Assembly: GCF_015352955.1 (NCBI RefSeq)
Contig: NZ_JACYOX010000037.1
Location: 1 to 51,774, forward strand
From: Noviherbaspirillum soli
GTDB lineage: Bacteria; Pseudomonadota; Gammaproteobacteria; Burkholderiales; Burkholderiaceae_D
Length of the DNA: 51,774 bases
Direction of reading: 5' to 3'
Shown here one piece after another: positions 8,683 to 17,407 of this stretch (positions are counted from its first letter, which is position 1; every line of letters starts with the position of its first letter). Position numbers and translations under genes: made by a program. The notes below the pieces were generated by a model that saw nothing but the letters and a program-made list of their open reading frames with translations, was not told where the DNA came from and searched no databases.

Positions 8683-10479
8683 CTACTCCGCCAGCCAGGC
8701 CGCCCGCATGCGGGTTGCGGCCGCAGGTTTGGTTTCTGCCGTCAGTGTGAGCTGCGGCGCCTCATCGGCCATCAGCCTCACCGAAAACACCATCAGCTCG
8801 TCGCGCCGGAAGGCATGCACCGTCACCGTGTCGCCGACGCCATAACGTGACATCAGCGCATCGAGATTGCTCGCGTTGACCCGCAAGCCATCGATCGCCA
8901 CCAGCAAATCGAGCGCAGACAGGCCGGCCCGATGCGCTGCGCCGCCTTCATATACATTGGCCAGCTTGCACTCATTGCCTTCCTTGACCGTGCGCGCGCC
9001 CAGCGACGGCTTGCCGCCATTGCGCTTGTCGGCAAGCGTGACGCCGAAAGGCGCCAGCAGCTTGTCCAGCGCGACGTCGTCGGTGCCATGGATATGGCGG
9101 TCGAAGAAGCGTTTCAGGCTCACGCCGCTGACTTCCTCGAACAGCGCCAGCGCATCGCCCTCCTCCAGGCCTCGGCCGCCGTTTTCGCCATCGCTGTAAA
9201 AGTCCCTGCCGTAGCGCTCCCACAGGGCGCGCATCACGCCGTCCAGCGATTTCTTGCCATTGGTGGCAGCGCGTATCGTGAGGTCCAGGCCCAGGCCGAC
9301 CAGCGAGCCCTTGGTGTAGTAGCTGACGATGGCGTTCGGCGCGTTTTCATCCTGGCGGTAATACTTGACCCAGGCATCGAAGCTCGATTCGGCCACGCTC
9401 TGGCGCGTGCGCCCGCTGCCGCGCAATACGCCGCTGGCGGTCTTGGCCAGCAGCTTGAAATAGTCCGCCTCGCCGATCAGCCCGGCGCGCACCAGCATCA
9501 GGTCGTCGTAGTAGCTGGTGAAGCCTTCGAACAGCCATAGCAGCGAGGTATAGCCTTCGCTCTGCAGATCGTACGGCGCGAAGGCGGCCGGCTTGATGCG
9601 CTTGACGTTCCAGGTGTGGAAGTACTCGTGGCTGCACAGCCCCAGATAGGTGCGGTAGCCGTCGGTCATCTCCTTCTTGCCCTGCACCGGCAGGTCGGCG
9701 CGCGAGCAGATCAGGGCGGTCGATGCCCGATGCTCCAGGCCGCCGTAACCGTCGCCGACTGCCAGGGTCATGAAGACATAGCGCCGCATCGGCGCACGCC
9801 GGTTTCCGGGCTCGAACAGCCGGATCTGCGCTTCACAGACCTTCTTCAGGTCTGCGCACAGCCGGGTCAGGTCCAGGTTCGGCACCTGGCCGGTGATGAC
9901 CACGTCATGCGGCACGCCATGCGCCCTGAAGGTCGCCAGCGCAAACGTGCCCAGCTCCACGGGATGGTCGATCAGCTCGTCATAATTGGCAGCCTGGTAC
10001 AGGCCGAAACCATAGCGCTCGGCATCGAACTCCGGCAAGGCGGTGGCGACGCGCCAGTCGGCAAACGCCGCGCCCTCTGGACGACGGATGTCAACTTCAT
10101 GCGGCGCCTGCTCCTGCCCGATCACCTGCAGGAAAACGCTGGTGCCGTTGAAGAAGGCATGGGTCTGGTCGAGGTGGGCGGTACGCACCGACAGGTCCCA
10201 TGCATAGACTTCATAGGTCAGCACCAGCGGGCCGTCACAGCGGCCGGCCTGCCAGCTATGCTTGTCGGTCTTTTTCAGCGCGACCTTCCTGCCATTGGCC
10301 CTGGCTGCGATGCGCACGATATTGCGCGCGAATTCACGGATCATGTAGCTGCCCGGGATCCAGGCCGGCAGCATGAAGCGCTGGCCGGCCGGGTCGGGCG
10401 TGTCGACCGTGAGCACCACTTCGAACAGGTGAGCGGCCGGGTCCTTGGGAAGGATGCTGTAGCGTACGGGCTGGATCAT
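8683..10479 (-). CDS. M61-family glycyl aminopeptidase with PDZ domain
   Basis: A 598-residue cytosolic-looking metallopeptidase of the M61 family. An N-terminal beta domain (about 1-180) contains PAWIPGSYMIREFARN, conserved in the family. GGLEHRAST lies at about 247-255 and the zinc motif HEYFH at 284-288, followed by TWNVKRIKP and the third-ligand Glu in LLWLFEGFTSYYDD. A PDZ domain occupies about 500-570 (NVYEGGAAHRAGLSALDLLVAIDGL). Characterised relatives cleave N-terminal Gly or Ala. No signal peptide is visible. The start is 12 bases from the stop of the AcuI-like gene upstream, so the two may be co-transcribed. Confidence 0.9.
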   Translation of the reverse strand: MIQPVRYSILPKDPAAHLFEVVLTVDTPDPAGQRFMLPAWIPGSYMIREFARNIVRIAARANGRKVALKKTDKHSWQAGRCDGPLVLTYEVYAWDLSVRTAHLDQTHAFFNGTSVFLQVIGQEQAPHEVDIRRPEGAAFADWRVATALPEFDAERYGFGLYQAANYDELIDHPVELGTFALATFRAHGVPHDVVITGQVPNLDLTRLCADLKKVCEAQIRLFEPGNRRAPMRRYVFMTLAVGDGYGGLEHRASTALICSRADLPVQGKKEMTDGYRTYLGLCSHEYFHTWNVKRIKPAAFAPYDLQSEGYTSLLWLFEGFTSYYDDLMLVRAGLIGEADYFKLLAKTASGVLRGSGRTRQSVAESSFDAWVKYYRQDENAPNAIVSYYTKGSLVGLGLDLTIRAATNGKKSLDGVMRALWERYGRDFYSDGENGGRGLEEGDALALFEEVSGVSLKRFFDRHIHGTDDVALDKLLAPFGVTLADKRNGGKPSLGARTVKEGNECKLANVYEGGAAHRAGLSALDLLVAIDGLRVNASNLDALMSRYGVGDTVTVHAFRRDELMVFSVRLMADEAPQLTLTAETKPAAATRMRAAWLAE

Positions 10480-10491
10480 GCGCGGCGGCCC

Positions 10492-11481
10492 TCAGGCATT
10501 GACGTTGACGACGAGACGGCCGCGCACCTTGCCGGCCAGGATCTCGGGCGCGCGGGCCAGCGCGTCGCCCAGCGTGATCTCGCTGGTGATGGCGTCGAGC
10601 TTGGCGGGATCGAGATCGCTTGCCAGTCGCTGCCAGGCAGCGATGCGCTTGGCGGCGGGGGCCATCACGCTGTCGATGCCGATCAGCCGCACGCCGCGCA
10701 GAATGAATGGCGCCACCGACGCCGGGAAGTCCAGTCCCTGGGCCAGGCCGCAGGCTGTGGCGACGCCGCCATAACGCACCTGCGCGATTGCATTGACCAG
10801 GGTATGCGAGCCAACCGAATCGACCACGCCGGCCCAGCGTTCCTTCTGCAGCGGCTTGCCGGGCGCGGACAGCGTGGCCCGGTCGATGACTTCCGCCGCG
10901 CCCAGCGCTTTCAGGTAATCGGCTTCATCGAGCTTGCCGGTGGACGCCACCACCTGGTAGCCCCAGCCCGACAGGATGGCAATGGCCACGCTGCCCACGC
11001 CGCCCGATGCGCCGGTCACCAGGATTTCGCCATCGCCTGGTTCCACGCCCTGCTCCCGCAGGGCCAGCGCCGACAGCATCGCAGTGTAGCCGGCGGTGCC
11101 GATCGCCATCGCGGTGCGCGACGACATGCCCTGCGGCCGGCGGATCAGCCAGTCGCCCTTCAGGCGGGCGCGCTGGGCCAGGCAGCCCATATGGGTTTCA
11201 CCGACACCCCAGCCGTTGAGGATGAAGGCATCGCCCGGCTTCCAGTCCGGATGGCTCGATTCCAGCACCTGGCCGGCGCCGTCGATGCCGGGCACCATCG
11301 GCCACTTCCTGACTACCGGCGCCTTGCCGGTGATGGCCAGGCCATCCTTGTAATTGATGGTGGAATAATCGATGGCGACGGTGACGTCGCCGTCCGCCGG
11401 CAACTGGGCGTCATCGAGCTGAGTCAGTTGGGCGGCGGTGCTGCCGTCTTCTTTCCTGTTGAGCAGGATTGCATTGAACAT
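10492..11481 (-). CDS. acuI: Acrylyl-CoA reductase AcuI/YhdH-type quinone oxidoreductase
   Basis: A 329-residue zinc-free medium-chain dehydrogenase/reductase. It shows the N-terminal substrate domain with DYSTINYKDGLAITG and MVPGIDGAG, and the NADPH-binding Rossmann motif GASGGVGSVA. Residues such as HTLVNAIAQVRYGG and GLAQGLDFPASVAPFILRGV place it in the AcuI/YhdH branch, which reduces acryloyl-CoA to propionyl-CoA. ATG 11481 is chosen because it begins the family N-terminus (MFNAILL) and has GGAG upstream; an upstream in-frame ATG is less likely. No dmd or propionate genes are adjacent, so the physiological substrate is uncertain. Confidence 0.85.
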   Translation of the reverse strand: MFNAILLNRKEDGSTAAQLTQLDDAQLPADGDVTVAIDYSTINYKDGLAITGKAPVVRKWPMVPGIDGAGQVLESSHPDWKPGDAFILNGWGVGETHMGCLAQRARLKGDWLIRRPQGMSSRTAMAIGTAGYTAMLSALALREQGVEPGDGEILVTGASGGVGSVAIAILSGWGYQVVASTGKLDEADYLKALGAAEVIDRATLSAPGKPLQKERWAGVVDSVGSHTLVNAIAQVRYGGVATACGLAQGLDFPASVAPFILRGVRLIGIDSVMAPAAKRIAAWQRLASDLDPAKLDAITSEITLGDALARAPEILAGKVRGRLVVNVNA

Positions 11482-11586
11482 GTCTTGTCTCCGTGTCGGG
11501 AGCAACGATTATAGTGCGCGGCCGCAGATGGCGTGCGGCATGGGAACGCTACAATCGCCCCATTTGAACCATGGAAGGAGGATGCG

Positions 11587-12264
11587 ATGAGCTCCAATGC
11601 CAAGGCCGCTCAGGACATGATCTCGGCGCGCGAAGCGCTGCAGCGCCTGAAGGAAGGCAATCGCCGCTTTGTCGCCGACGAACGCGGCAACGACAGTTAT
11701 TCGACCCAGGCCCACCGTGCCGATCTGGTGGCGGGCCAGGCGCCGTTCGCCGTGATACTCGGCTGTTCGGACTCAAGAGTGCCGGTGGAAATCATTTTCG
11801 ATCAGGGACTCGGCGACCTGTTCGTGATACGGGTGGCGGGCAATATCGTTGCGCCATCGCAGGTCAGCAGCGTCGAATTCGCGGCCGAGCGTTTCGGCAC
11901 GCGGCTGGTGGTCGTGCTGGGCCACAGCCGCTGCGGCGCGATCCAGGCCACGCTGGACACCTTGCGGCTGCCGCCGCAGCAGCGCTCGCGCGACCCGCAT
12001 TCCATCGTCGACCGGGTGCGGCCCAGCATCGAAGGCCTGCTGGAGACCGAGCTGCGGTATGACCATGACGCACTGGTGCACCACGCCGTGCGCGCCAACA
12101 TCCGCGCTTCCGCCAATCATCTGCGGCACGGCTCGCAGGTCATCGAGCAACTGGTGCAGAGCAACGGGCTGATGGTGGTGGGGGCCGAGTATTCGCTGGA
12201 AACCGGCATGGTCGACTTCTTCGATCATGCCGACCAGGACGATCAGGACGACCGGCAAAGCTGA
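11587..12264 (+). CDS. Beta-class carbonic anhydrase
   Basis: A 225-residue enzyme for reversible hydration of CO2. Zinc ligands are visible as Cys60 in LGCSDSRVP, His113 and Cys116 in LGHSRCGAI, with the Asp62-Arg64 dyad in CSDSR. The family stretches DLFVIRVAGN and SVEFAAE are present. ATG 11587 has a strong ribosome site, GGAAGGAGGA (11573-11582). The C-terminus ends in an unusual Asp/Gln-rich tail (DHADQDDQDDRQS). It is divergent from acuI and converges on dsbC with an 18-base gap. Confidence 0.93.
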   Translation: MSSNAKAAQDMISAREALQRLKEGNRRFVADERGNDSYSTQAHRADLVAGQAPFAVILGCSDSRVPVEIIFDQGLGDLFVIRVAGNIVAPSQVSSVEFAAERFGTRLVVVLGHSRCGAIQATLDTLRLPPQQRSRDPHSIVDRVRPSIEGLLETELRYDHDALVHHAVRANIRASANHLRHGSQVIEQLVQSNGLMVVGAEYSLETGMVDFFDHADQDDQDDRQS

Positions 12265-12282
12265 AACCGCGCCGCCCTCGCC

Positions 12283-13005
12283 TTATTTGACGGAGGCCAG
12301 CTTGGCTTCCAGTCCCTTGGCGTCGATTGCGCCGGGAATGCGGGAGCCGTCGGTAAAGAAAATGGTGGGCGTGCCGGTCACGCGCAGCTTTTGTCCCAGC
12401 GCCTTGATCTTGTCATTCGGCGTGTTGCAGGATTCGGGCGCCGTGGCTGCCGCCTTGCCGTTGAGCATCCATTCATCCCAGGCCTTGTTGCGGTCGGCCG
12501 AGCACCAGACATTCTTGGACTTCACCGCCGAATCAGGCGACAGGATGTTGTAGAGGAAGGTATAGACCGTGACATTGTCGACGTCCTGCAGCGTCTGGCG
12601 GAAGCGCTTGCAGTAGCCGCAATTGGGATCTTCGAATACCGCGATCACCCGCTTGCCATTGCCCTTGACCGTCTTCAGCGCCGATTCCAGCGGCAGGTCG
12701 GAAAACTTGATCTTGCTGATCTCGTCGACCCTGGCCTTGGTGTAATCCTCGGTGGTATTGGCATCCAGGATACGGCCCACGAACAGGTACTTGGCCTGCG
12801 CATCGGTATAGAAGATGTCGCTGCCGACCCTGACTTCATACAGACCGCTGTAGGGTGTCTTGGTCACCGAATCGATGACGGCGCCCTCGCCCAGCTTGGG
12901 CTGGATCTGCTTCTTGATTGTCGCTTCCTGCGAGCTTTCCGCATGAGCGCAGGCGAAGGCCAGCATCAGGCCTGCAACCACGGACAACTTCAACGATTTC
13001 ATCAT
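12283..13005 (-). CDS. dsbC: Thiol:disulfide interchange protein DsbC
   Basis: A 240-residue periplasmic disulfide isomerase. A signal peptide ends at about residue 22 (AFACAHA). The N-terminal dimerisation domain (about 25-85) is followed by a thioredoxin domain with the active site CGYC at residues 129-132 and the cis-Pro loop TGTPTIFF. A second Cys pair (VWCS and ESCN) matches the structural disulfide of DsbC. Two ATG codons are adjacent (13005 and 13002) and either could be used. Its start lies four bases after the stop of the UbiH-family gene upstream, so the two are probably one transcript. DsbD is not in the window. Confidence 0.93.
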   Translation of the reverse strand: MMKSLKLSVVAGLMLAFACAHAESSQEATIKKQIQPKLGEGAVIDSVTKTPYSGLYEVRVGSDIFYTDAQAKYLFVGRILDANTTEDYTKARVDEISKIKFSDLPLESALKTVKGNGKRVIAVFEDPNCGYCKRFRQTLQDVDNVTVYTFLYNILSPDSAVKSKNVWCSADRNKAWDEWMLNGKAAATAPESCNTPNDKIKALGQKLRVTGTPTIFFTDGSRIPGAIDAKGLEAKLASVK

Positions 13006-13009
13006 TTCA

Positions 13010-14221
13010 TCAACCTTTTTTTACGGAAGGCGCCAGCGGCTTGCCCATTGCATGGGACATCAGGCGTCGTTTTAGGACAGGGAGTTGGTCCAGCAGGTTC
13101 AACCCGACATTGCGCAGCACCCGTATCGGCTCGAAGTCGGTGGCAAACAGCCGCTCGAGGCCGTCGGTGGCGATCTGCATCAGCAGGATGTCCTCCTTGC
13201 GTTCGCGGGCGTAACGACGCAGCACGCGGCCATCACCACAATCGCGTTCGCCGCGCTCGGCCAGCACCTGCAGCAAAGTAGTCACGTCGGCAAAGCCCAG
13301 GTTCATGCCATGCCCAGCGAGGGGATGCACCACATGGGCCGCATCGCCCACCAGGGCCATGCGCTGGGCAATGATCTGATGCGGGCGCATCAGCGCAAGC
13401 GGGAATGCCCTGACGTTTTCGGGCTGCAGCGGCGCAAGCTTGCCAAAGGGCTGCCTGGGCAGGCCTGTCAGCCGGGCCGCCAGCTGGGACAAGGGTTCCT
13501 GCAACAGCGTGTCGGCCAGCGCGTCAGGCGCGGACCAGACCAGCGACACCTGGTTTCCCGGCAGTGGCAGGAGCGCAATGATGCCTTCCTCAGAGGTGAA
13601 CCACTGATGCGCGGCGCCATGGTGCGGCAGCGCCGTGCTGAAATTGGCCACCACCGCGCGCTGGCCATACGGCCGGTAATCCAGGCCGATATCGCATTGC
13701 GCGCGCACCCACGACTGCGCGCCATCGGCGCCCACCACCAGCGCCGTGCGCAATGCCGTGCCATTGTCCAGATGGATGACGGCTTCCTCGGCCTGTTGCT
13801 CCAGTCGCAGTGCCCGCGCCGCCACCCGGTTCAGATTGGGCGCGAAGCGCAGCGCGGCGTCGAGCGCGGCATTGAGGTTGCTGTCCTCGACGATCCAGGC
13901 CAGCACGCCGGCCCGCGCGCCATAGGCATCGAACGAAAGCCGTCCGCCCGCCTGCGGACTGTCGCCATTGACCACCATCGCATCCACTGGCGCGATGCGC
14001 CCGGCATCCAGCGCATCCCATACCCGCAGCGAGGACAGCAGCGCATGCGCGACCTGGTTGAGCGCATAGACACGCACGTCCCAACTGCCGATTGGCGCAG
14101 CCGGCTGGCTTGCGGGCGGCGTCAGCAGGGTCACCGGAAACCCGGCCTGCGCCAGTCCCAGCGCGGCCACCTTGCCTATGATGCCGTTGCCAACAACGCA
14201 GATCGTGCTTGCGGTATTCAT
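13010..14221 (-). CDS. UbiH/UbiF/VisC-family FAD-dependent ubiquinone hydroxylase
   Basis: A 403-residue class A flavoprotein monooxygenase. The FAD dinucleotide motif is VVGNGIIGKVAALGLAQ at residues 9-25, the DG-type motif is VVGADGAQSWVR, and the second FAD motif is LVGDAAHVVHPLAGHGMNLGF. These are diagnostic of the family that hydroxylates the ubiquinone ring. Whether it acts at C1, C5 or C6 cannot be decided from sequence alone, because betaproteobacteria mix UbiH, UbiF-like, UbiI, UbiL and UbiM. A coq7 gene at 21261 would supply the C6 step, so a C5 or C1 role is more likely. It precedes dsbC directly. Confidence 0.85.
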   Translation of the reverse strand: MNTASTICVVGNGIIGKVAALGLAQAGFPVTLLTPPASQPAAPIGSWDVRVYALNQVAHALLSSLRVWDALDAGRIAPVDAMVVNGDSPQAGGRLSFDAYGARAGVLAWIVEDSNLNAALDAALRFAPNLNRVAARALRLEQQAEEAVIHLDNGTALRTALVVGADGAQSWVRAQCDIGLDYRPYGQRAVVANFSTALPHHGAAHQWFTSEEGIIALLPLPGNQVSLVWSAPDALADTLLQEPLSQLAARLTGLPRQPFGKLAPLQPENVRAFPLALMRPHQIIAQRMALVGDAAHVVHPLAGHGMNLGFADVTTLLQVLAERGERDCGDGRVLRRYARERKEDILLMQIATDGLERLFATDFEPIRVLRNVGLNLLDQLPVLKRRLMSHAMGKPLAPSVKKG

Positions 14222-14298
14222 GGATGCGGATTTTCAAAGGAGTGGAAAAGAGTGCAGCCATTATAGCGGGTGCGATTGGCGAATATTGCCGGCAGCTC

Positions 14299-14326
14299 TT
14301 GCATATCGCGCGAAGTTTGTTATACT
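14299..14326 (+). promoter_or_regulatory. Promoter of tRNA-Phe
   Basis: TTGCAT (14299-14304) and TATACT (14321-14326) are separated by 16 bases, and the mature tRNA begins 11 bases after the -10. The first transcribed bases are therefore only a few nucleotides upstream of the tRNA. Confidence 0.65.
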
Positions 14327-14336
14327 GCACCGCCTT

Positions 14337-14412
14337 GGCCTGGTAGCTCAGTCGGTAGAGCAGAGGATTGAAAATCCTTGTGTCGGTGGTTCGATTCCGC
14401 CCCGGGCCACCA
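14337..14412 (+). tRNA. tRNA-Phe (anticodon GAA)
   Basis: A 76-base cloverleaf with encoded CCA. The acceptor GGCCTGG pairs with CCGGGCC (one G-T), the D arm has AGCTCAGTCGGTAGAGC, the anticodon loop TTGAAAA gives GAA at 14370-14372, and the T loop is GGTTCGATTCC. It is a stand-alone gene with its own promoter and terminator. Confidence 0.97.
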
Positions 14413-14420
14413 AGAATGAA

Positions 14421-14446
14421 GGGCTCAGTTTCGACTGAGCCCTTTT
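14421..14446 (+). terminator. Intrinsic terminator after tRNA-Phe
   Basis: GGGCTCAGT pairs with ACTGAGCCC around a TTCG tetraloop (14430-14433), followed by TTTT. It starts eight bases after the tRNA CCA end. Confidence 0.9.
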
Positions 14447-14721
14447 GCGTTTCCGGATGCAGTCGTGCTCATTGAACCACTCAGGCTTTTCATGGCGGCT
14501 TCATCAGGTTTCTGCGCCGGTCCATCTTCAGGCTTACTCCCGCTTCACCTTAGCTGCCGAATTGGACGGATTGTTCAATTGGCCACCCGGAAGGAAATGA
14601 ACGCCGTCCTTTCCTGGTCACTCTCAAGCAGTTGGGTATCGCTGCCAACCGCTTATTCTCGATGCATTACCAGGCCGGCACAGCGGCGGTAATAACGGCC
14701 ACATTATTTTGGAAATCTCCC
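14447..14721. other. Intergenic stretch before the OsmC-YcaO gene
   Basis: About 275 bases between the tRNA terminator and the next start. I see no gene with believable composition and no repeat. TTGGGT and TATTCT (about 14632-14660, spacer 16) are a weak promoter candidate. GGAAATC just before ATG 14722 is a weak ribosome site. Confidence 0.4.
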
Positions 14722-16926
14722 ATGGAAATCAAAGTCAACTTTCTCGACAAGCTTCGTCTTGAAGCCAAGTTCGATGACTTCACGGTGGTGGCCGACCAGC
14801 CCATCCGCTACAAGGGCGACGGCTCCGCGCCCGGCCCCTTCGACTACTTCCTGGCCTCATCGGCCTTGTGCGCGGCCTACTTCGTCAAGCTGTACTGCAA
14901 CACGCGCAACATCCCGACCGAGAATATCCGGCTGTCGCAGAATAATATTGTCGACCCGGAAAACCGTTACCAGCAAACTTTCAAGATCCAGGTCGAGCTT
15001 CCCGCCGATATCTCCGACTATGACCGCCAGGGCATCCTGCGTTCCATCGAGCGTTGCACGGTGAAGAAAGTGGTCCAGGCCGGACCCGAGTTCGTGATCG
15101 AAGAAGTGGAAAATCTGGATGCCGATGCCCAGTCCCTGCTGACGCTGAAGCCTGCCCCTGATGCCAGCACCTACATCACCGGCAAGGATCTGCCGCTGGA
15201 GCAGACCATTTCCAATATGTCGGGCGTCCTGGCGGACCTGGGCATCAAGATTGAAATCGCCTCGTGGCGCAATATCATCCCCAATGTATGGTCGCTGCAT
15301 ATCCGCGATGCGCATTCCCCGATGTGTTTCACCAATGGCAAGGGAGCGACCAAGGAAAGCGCACTGGCGTCGGCCTTGGGCGAATATATCGAGCGCCTGA
15401 ATGCCAACCATTTCTACGCCGGCAGCTTCTGGGGCGAAGACATCGCCAATGCGCCGTTCGTCCATTATCCCAACGAGCGCTGGTTCAAGCCGGGGCCTGG
15501 CGATGCGCTGCCGGCTGACATTCTCGATCCATACTGCCTGTCCATTTACGACCCCGATGGCGAACTGCGCGGCTCTCACCTGTACGACACCAACTCGGGC
15601 AATGTCGAGCGCGGCATCTGCTCCTTGCCGTTTGCGCGCCAGTCAGACGGCGAAGTGGTGTATTTCCCGTCCAACCTGGTGGAAAACCTTTTCGTCAGCA
15701 ATGGCATGAGCGCCGGCAATACGCTGGCTGAAGCGCAGGTGCAATGCCTGTCCGAGATTTTCGAGCGGGCAGTGAAGCGCGAAATCCTGGCGGGCGAAAT
15801 GACGCTGCCGGATGTGCCCCAGGAAGTGCTGGCGAAATATCCCGGCATTCTGGCCGGCATCCAGGGACTGGAAGCGCAAGGCTTTCCGGTGCTGGTGAAG
15901 GATGCATCGCTGGGCGGCCTCTACCCCGTCATGTGCGTCACGTTGATGAACCCGCGCACCGGCGGCGTCTTTGCTTCCTTCGGCGCGCATCCAAGCTTCG
16001 AGGTGGCGCTGGAACGGAGCCTGACCGAACTGCTGCAGGGTCGCAGCTTCGAAGGCCTGAACGACCTGCCTCAGCCAAGCTTTGTCAGCAATGCCGTGAC
16101 CGAGCCAAACAACTTCGTTGAACACTTCATTGATTCCAGCGGCGTGGTGTCCTGGCGCTTTTTCAGCGCCAAAGCCCATTTCGATTTTGTCGAATGGGAT
16201 TTTTCGGGCCAGGGCAAGAACGCCAATGCCGAGGAAGCCGCCACCCTGCTCGGCATTCTTGAGGACATGGGCAAGGAAGTCTACATGGCTGTCTATGACC
16301 AGTTGGGCGCGATCGCCTGCCGGATTCTGGTGCCCGGCTACTCGGAAATCTATCCTGTCGAAGATCTGATCTGGGACAACACCAACAAGGCGCTGTCGTT
16401 CCGCGCGGACATCCTGAACTTGCATCGCCTGGATGATGCAAGCCTGGAAGCGCTGCTGGAGCGCCTGGATAACAGCGAACTCGATGAGTACTCCGATATC
16501 GCCACGTTAATCGGCGTCGAGTTTGACGAGAATACGGACTGGGGGCAGCTAACCGTGCTCGAACTCAAGCTGCTCATCCACCTCGCCCTGCAGGATTTCG
16601 AAGCGGCGCACGAACTGGTGGGCGCTTTCCTGCAGTACAACGACAACACAGTCGAGCGCGGATTGTTTTACCAGGCCTTGAACGTAGTGCTGGAGGTGGT
16701 ACTCGATGAGGACATGGAACTCGACGATTACGTCGTCAATTTCCGCCGGATGTTCGGCAATCCACGGATGGACGCAGTGCTGGGTTCACTGGACGGCAGC
16801 GTGCGCTTCTTCGGCCTGACGCCAACCAGCATGCAACTGGAAGGCCTGGACAGGCATCATCGCCTGATCGACAGCTACAGGAAAATCCATGCGGCGCGAG
16901 GCCATGCAGTGGCTACGGCGCGCTAG
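14722..16926 (+). CDS. ycaO: OsmC-domain/YcaO-domain fusion protein
   Basis: A 734-residue protein. Residues 1-150 form an OsmC-like domain with the two redox cysteines expected for thiol peroxidases, Cys50 (SSALCAAYF) and Cys112 (ERCTVKK). From about 155 to 570 is a YcaO domain with the ATP-site pattern GKGATKESALASALGEYIERLN and the second Glu cluster QCLSEIFERAVKREIL. The remaining 160 residues are acidic and helical, like the C-terminal tail of E. coli YcaO. E. coli YcaO (about 586 residues) lacks the OsmC part and assists RimO in methylthiolation of ribosomal protein S12; this protein is that architecture plus OsmC. ATG 14722 starts the OsmC fold. No RiPP precursor or dehydrogenase is adjacent, so a RimO-accessory role is favoured over azoline biosynthesis. 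Confidence 0.85.
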   Translation: MEIKVNFLDKLRLEAKFDDFTVVADQPIRYKGDGSAPGPFDYFLASSALCAAYFVKLYCNTRNIPTENIRLSQNNIVDPENRYQQTFKIQVELPADISDYDRQGILRSIERCTVKKVVQAGPEFVIEEVENLDADAQSLLTLKPAPDASTYITGKDLPLEQTISNMSGVLADLGIKIEIASWRNIIPNVWSLHIRDAHSPMCFTNGKGATKESALASALGEYIERLNANHFYAGSFWGEDIANAPFVHYPNERWFKPGPGDALPADILDPYCLSIYDPDGELRGSHLYDTNSGNVERGICSLPFARQSDGEVVYFPSNLVENLFVSNGMSAGNTLAEAQVQCLSEIFERAVKREILAGEMTLPDVPQEVLAKYPGILAGIQGLEAQGFPVLVKDASLGGLYPVMCVTLMNPRTGGVFASFGAHPSFEVALERSLTELLQGRSFEGLNDLPQPSFVSNAVTEPNNFVEHFIDSSGVVSWRFFSAKAHFDFVEWDFSGQGKNANAEEAATLLGILEDMGKEVYMAVYDQLGAIACRILVPGYSEIYPVEDLIWDNTNKALSFRADILNLHRLDDASLEALLERLDNSELDEYSDIATLIGVEFDENTDWGQLTVLELKLLIHLALQDFEAAHELVGAFLQYNDNTVERGLFYQALNVVLEVVLDEDMELDDYVVNFRRMFGNPRMDAVLGSLDGSVRFFGLTPTSMQLEGLDRHHRLIDSYRKIHAARGHAVATAR

Positions 16927-16955
16927 CGTGAAACGCAGGGCGCTAGCCGACCATT

Positions 16956-16991
16956 GAAAACGGGCACCGCTGACTTCCAGTCAAGGTGCCC
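16956..16991 (-). terminator. Terminator of the argC-erpA transcript
   Basis: GGGCACC (16962-16968) pairs with GGTGCCC (16985-16991) across a 16-base loop. Read on the minus strand the stem is followed by GTTTTCAAT, a short T-run. It lies 10 bases past the erpA stop. Confidence 0.55.
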
Positions 16992-17001
16992 CGATGCTGG
17001 C

Positions 17002-17352
17002 TTACGCCGAGAAGGACGAACCGCAGCCGCAGGTCGTGGTGGCATTCGGATTCTTGATCACGAACTGGGCACCTTCCAGGTCGTCCTTGTAGTCGATCTC
17101 CGCGCCCACCAGATACTGATAGCTCATCGAGTCGATCAGCAACTGCACGCCGTTCTTGGACATGGTGGTGTCGTCTTCGTTGACGATTTCATCGAAGGTG
17201 AAACCGTACTGGAAACCGGAGCAGCCGCCACCCTGAACGAATACGCGCAGCTTCAGGTCGGGATTTCCTTCTTCTTCAATCAACTGGGCAACCTTGGAGG
17301 CTGCACTGTCGGTAAAAACAATCGGTGCTGGCATTTCTGCAATGGCGTTCAT
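17002..17352 (-). CDS. erpA: Iron-sulfur cluster insertion protein ErpA
   Basis: A 116-residue A-type carrier that delivers [4Fe-4S] or [2Fe-2S] clusters to apoproteins. The three cluster cysteines are Cys44 ([11 protein letters not shown]) and Cys108/Cys110 (TTCGCGSSF). The length and the ErpA-type core [16 protein letters not shown] fit ErpA rather than IscA. It is the last gene of a run argC, coiled-coil protein, bactofilin, erpA on the minus strand, separated from bactofilin by 55 bases, so it may also have its own promoter. Confidence 0.93.
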   Translation of the reverse strand: MNAIAEMPAPIVFTDSAASKVAQLIEEEGNPDLKLRVFVQGGGCSGFQYGFTFDEIVNEDDTTMSKNGVQLLIDSMSYQYLVGAEIDYKDDLEGAQFVIKNPNATTTCGCGSSFSA

Positions 17353-17407
17353 TTTGACTCCTGCTTATTAAAGCGAATAATGTTCGATTATAGAACTAAT
17401 AGCGCAC

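Noticed and set aside
9616-11514. Open frame of 632 codons on the plus strand across the M61 peptidase and acuI
   Set aside because: It crosses two recognised minus-strand genes and their gap and has no family features.
14465-14692. 75-codon frame between tRNA-Phe and the YcaO gene
   Set aside because: No ribosome site, no family similarity and an unstructured Ser/Arg/Leu mixture.
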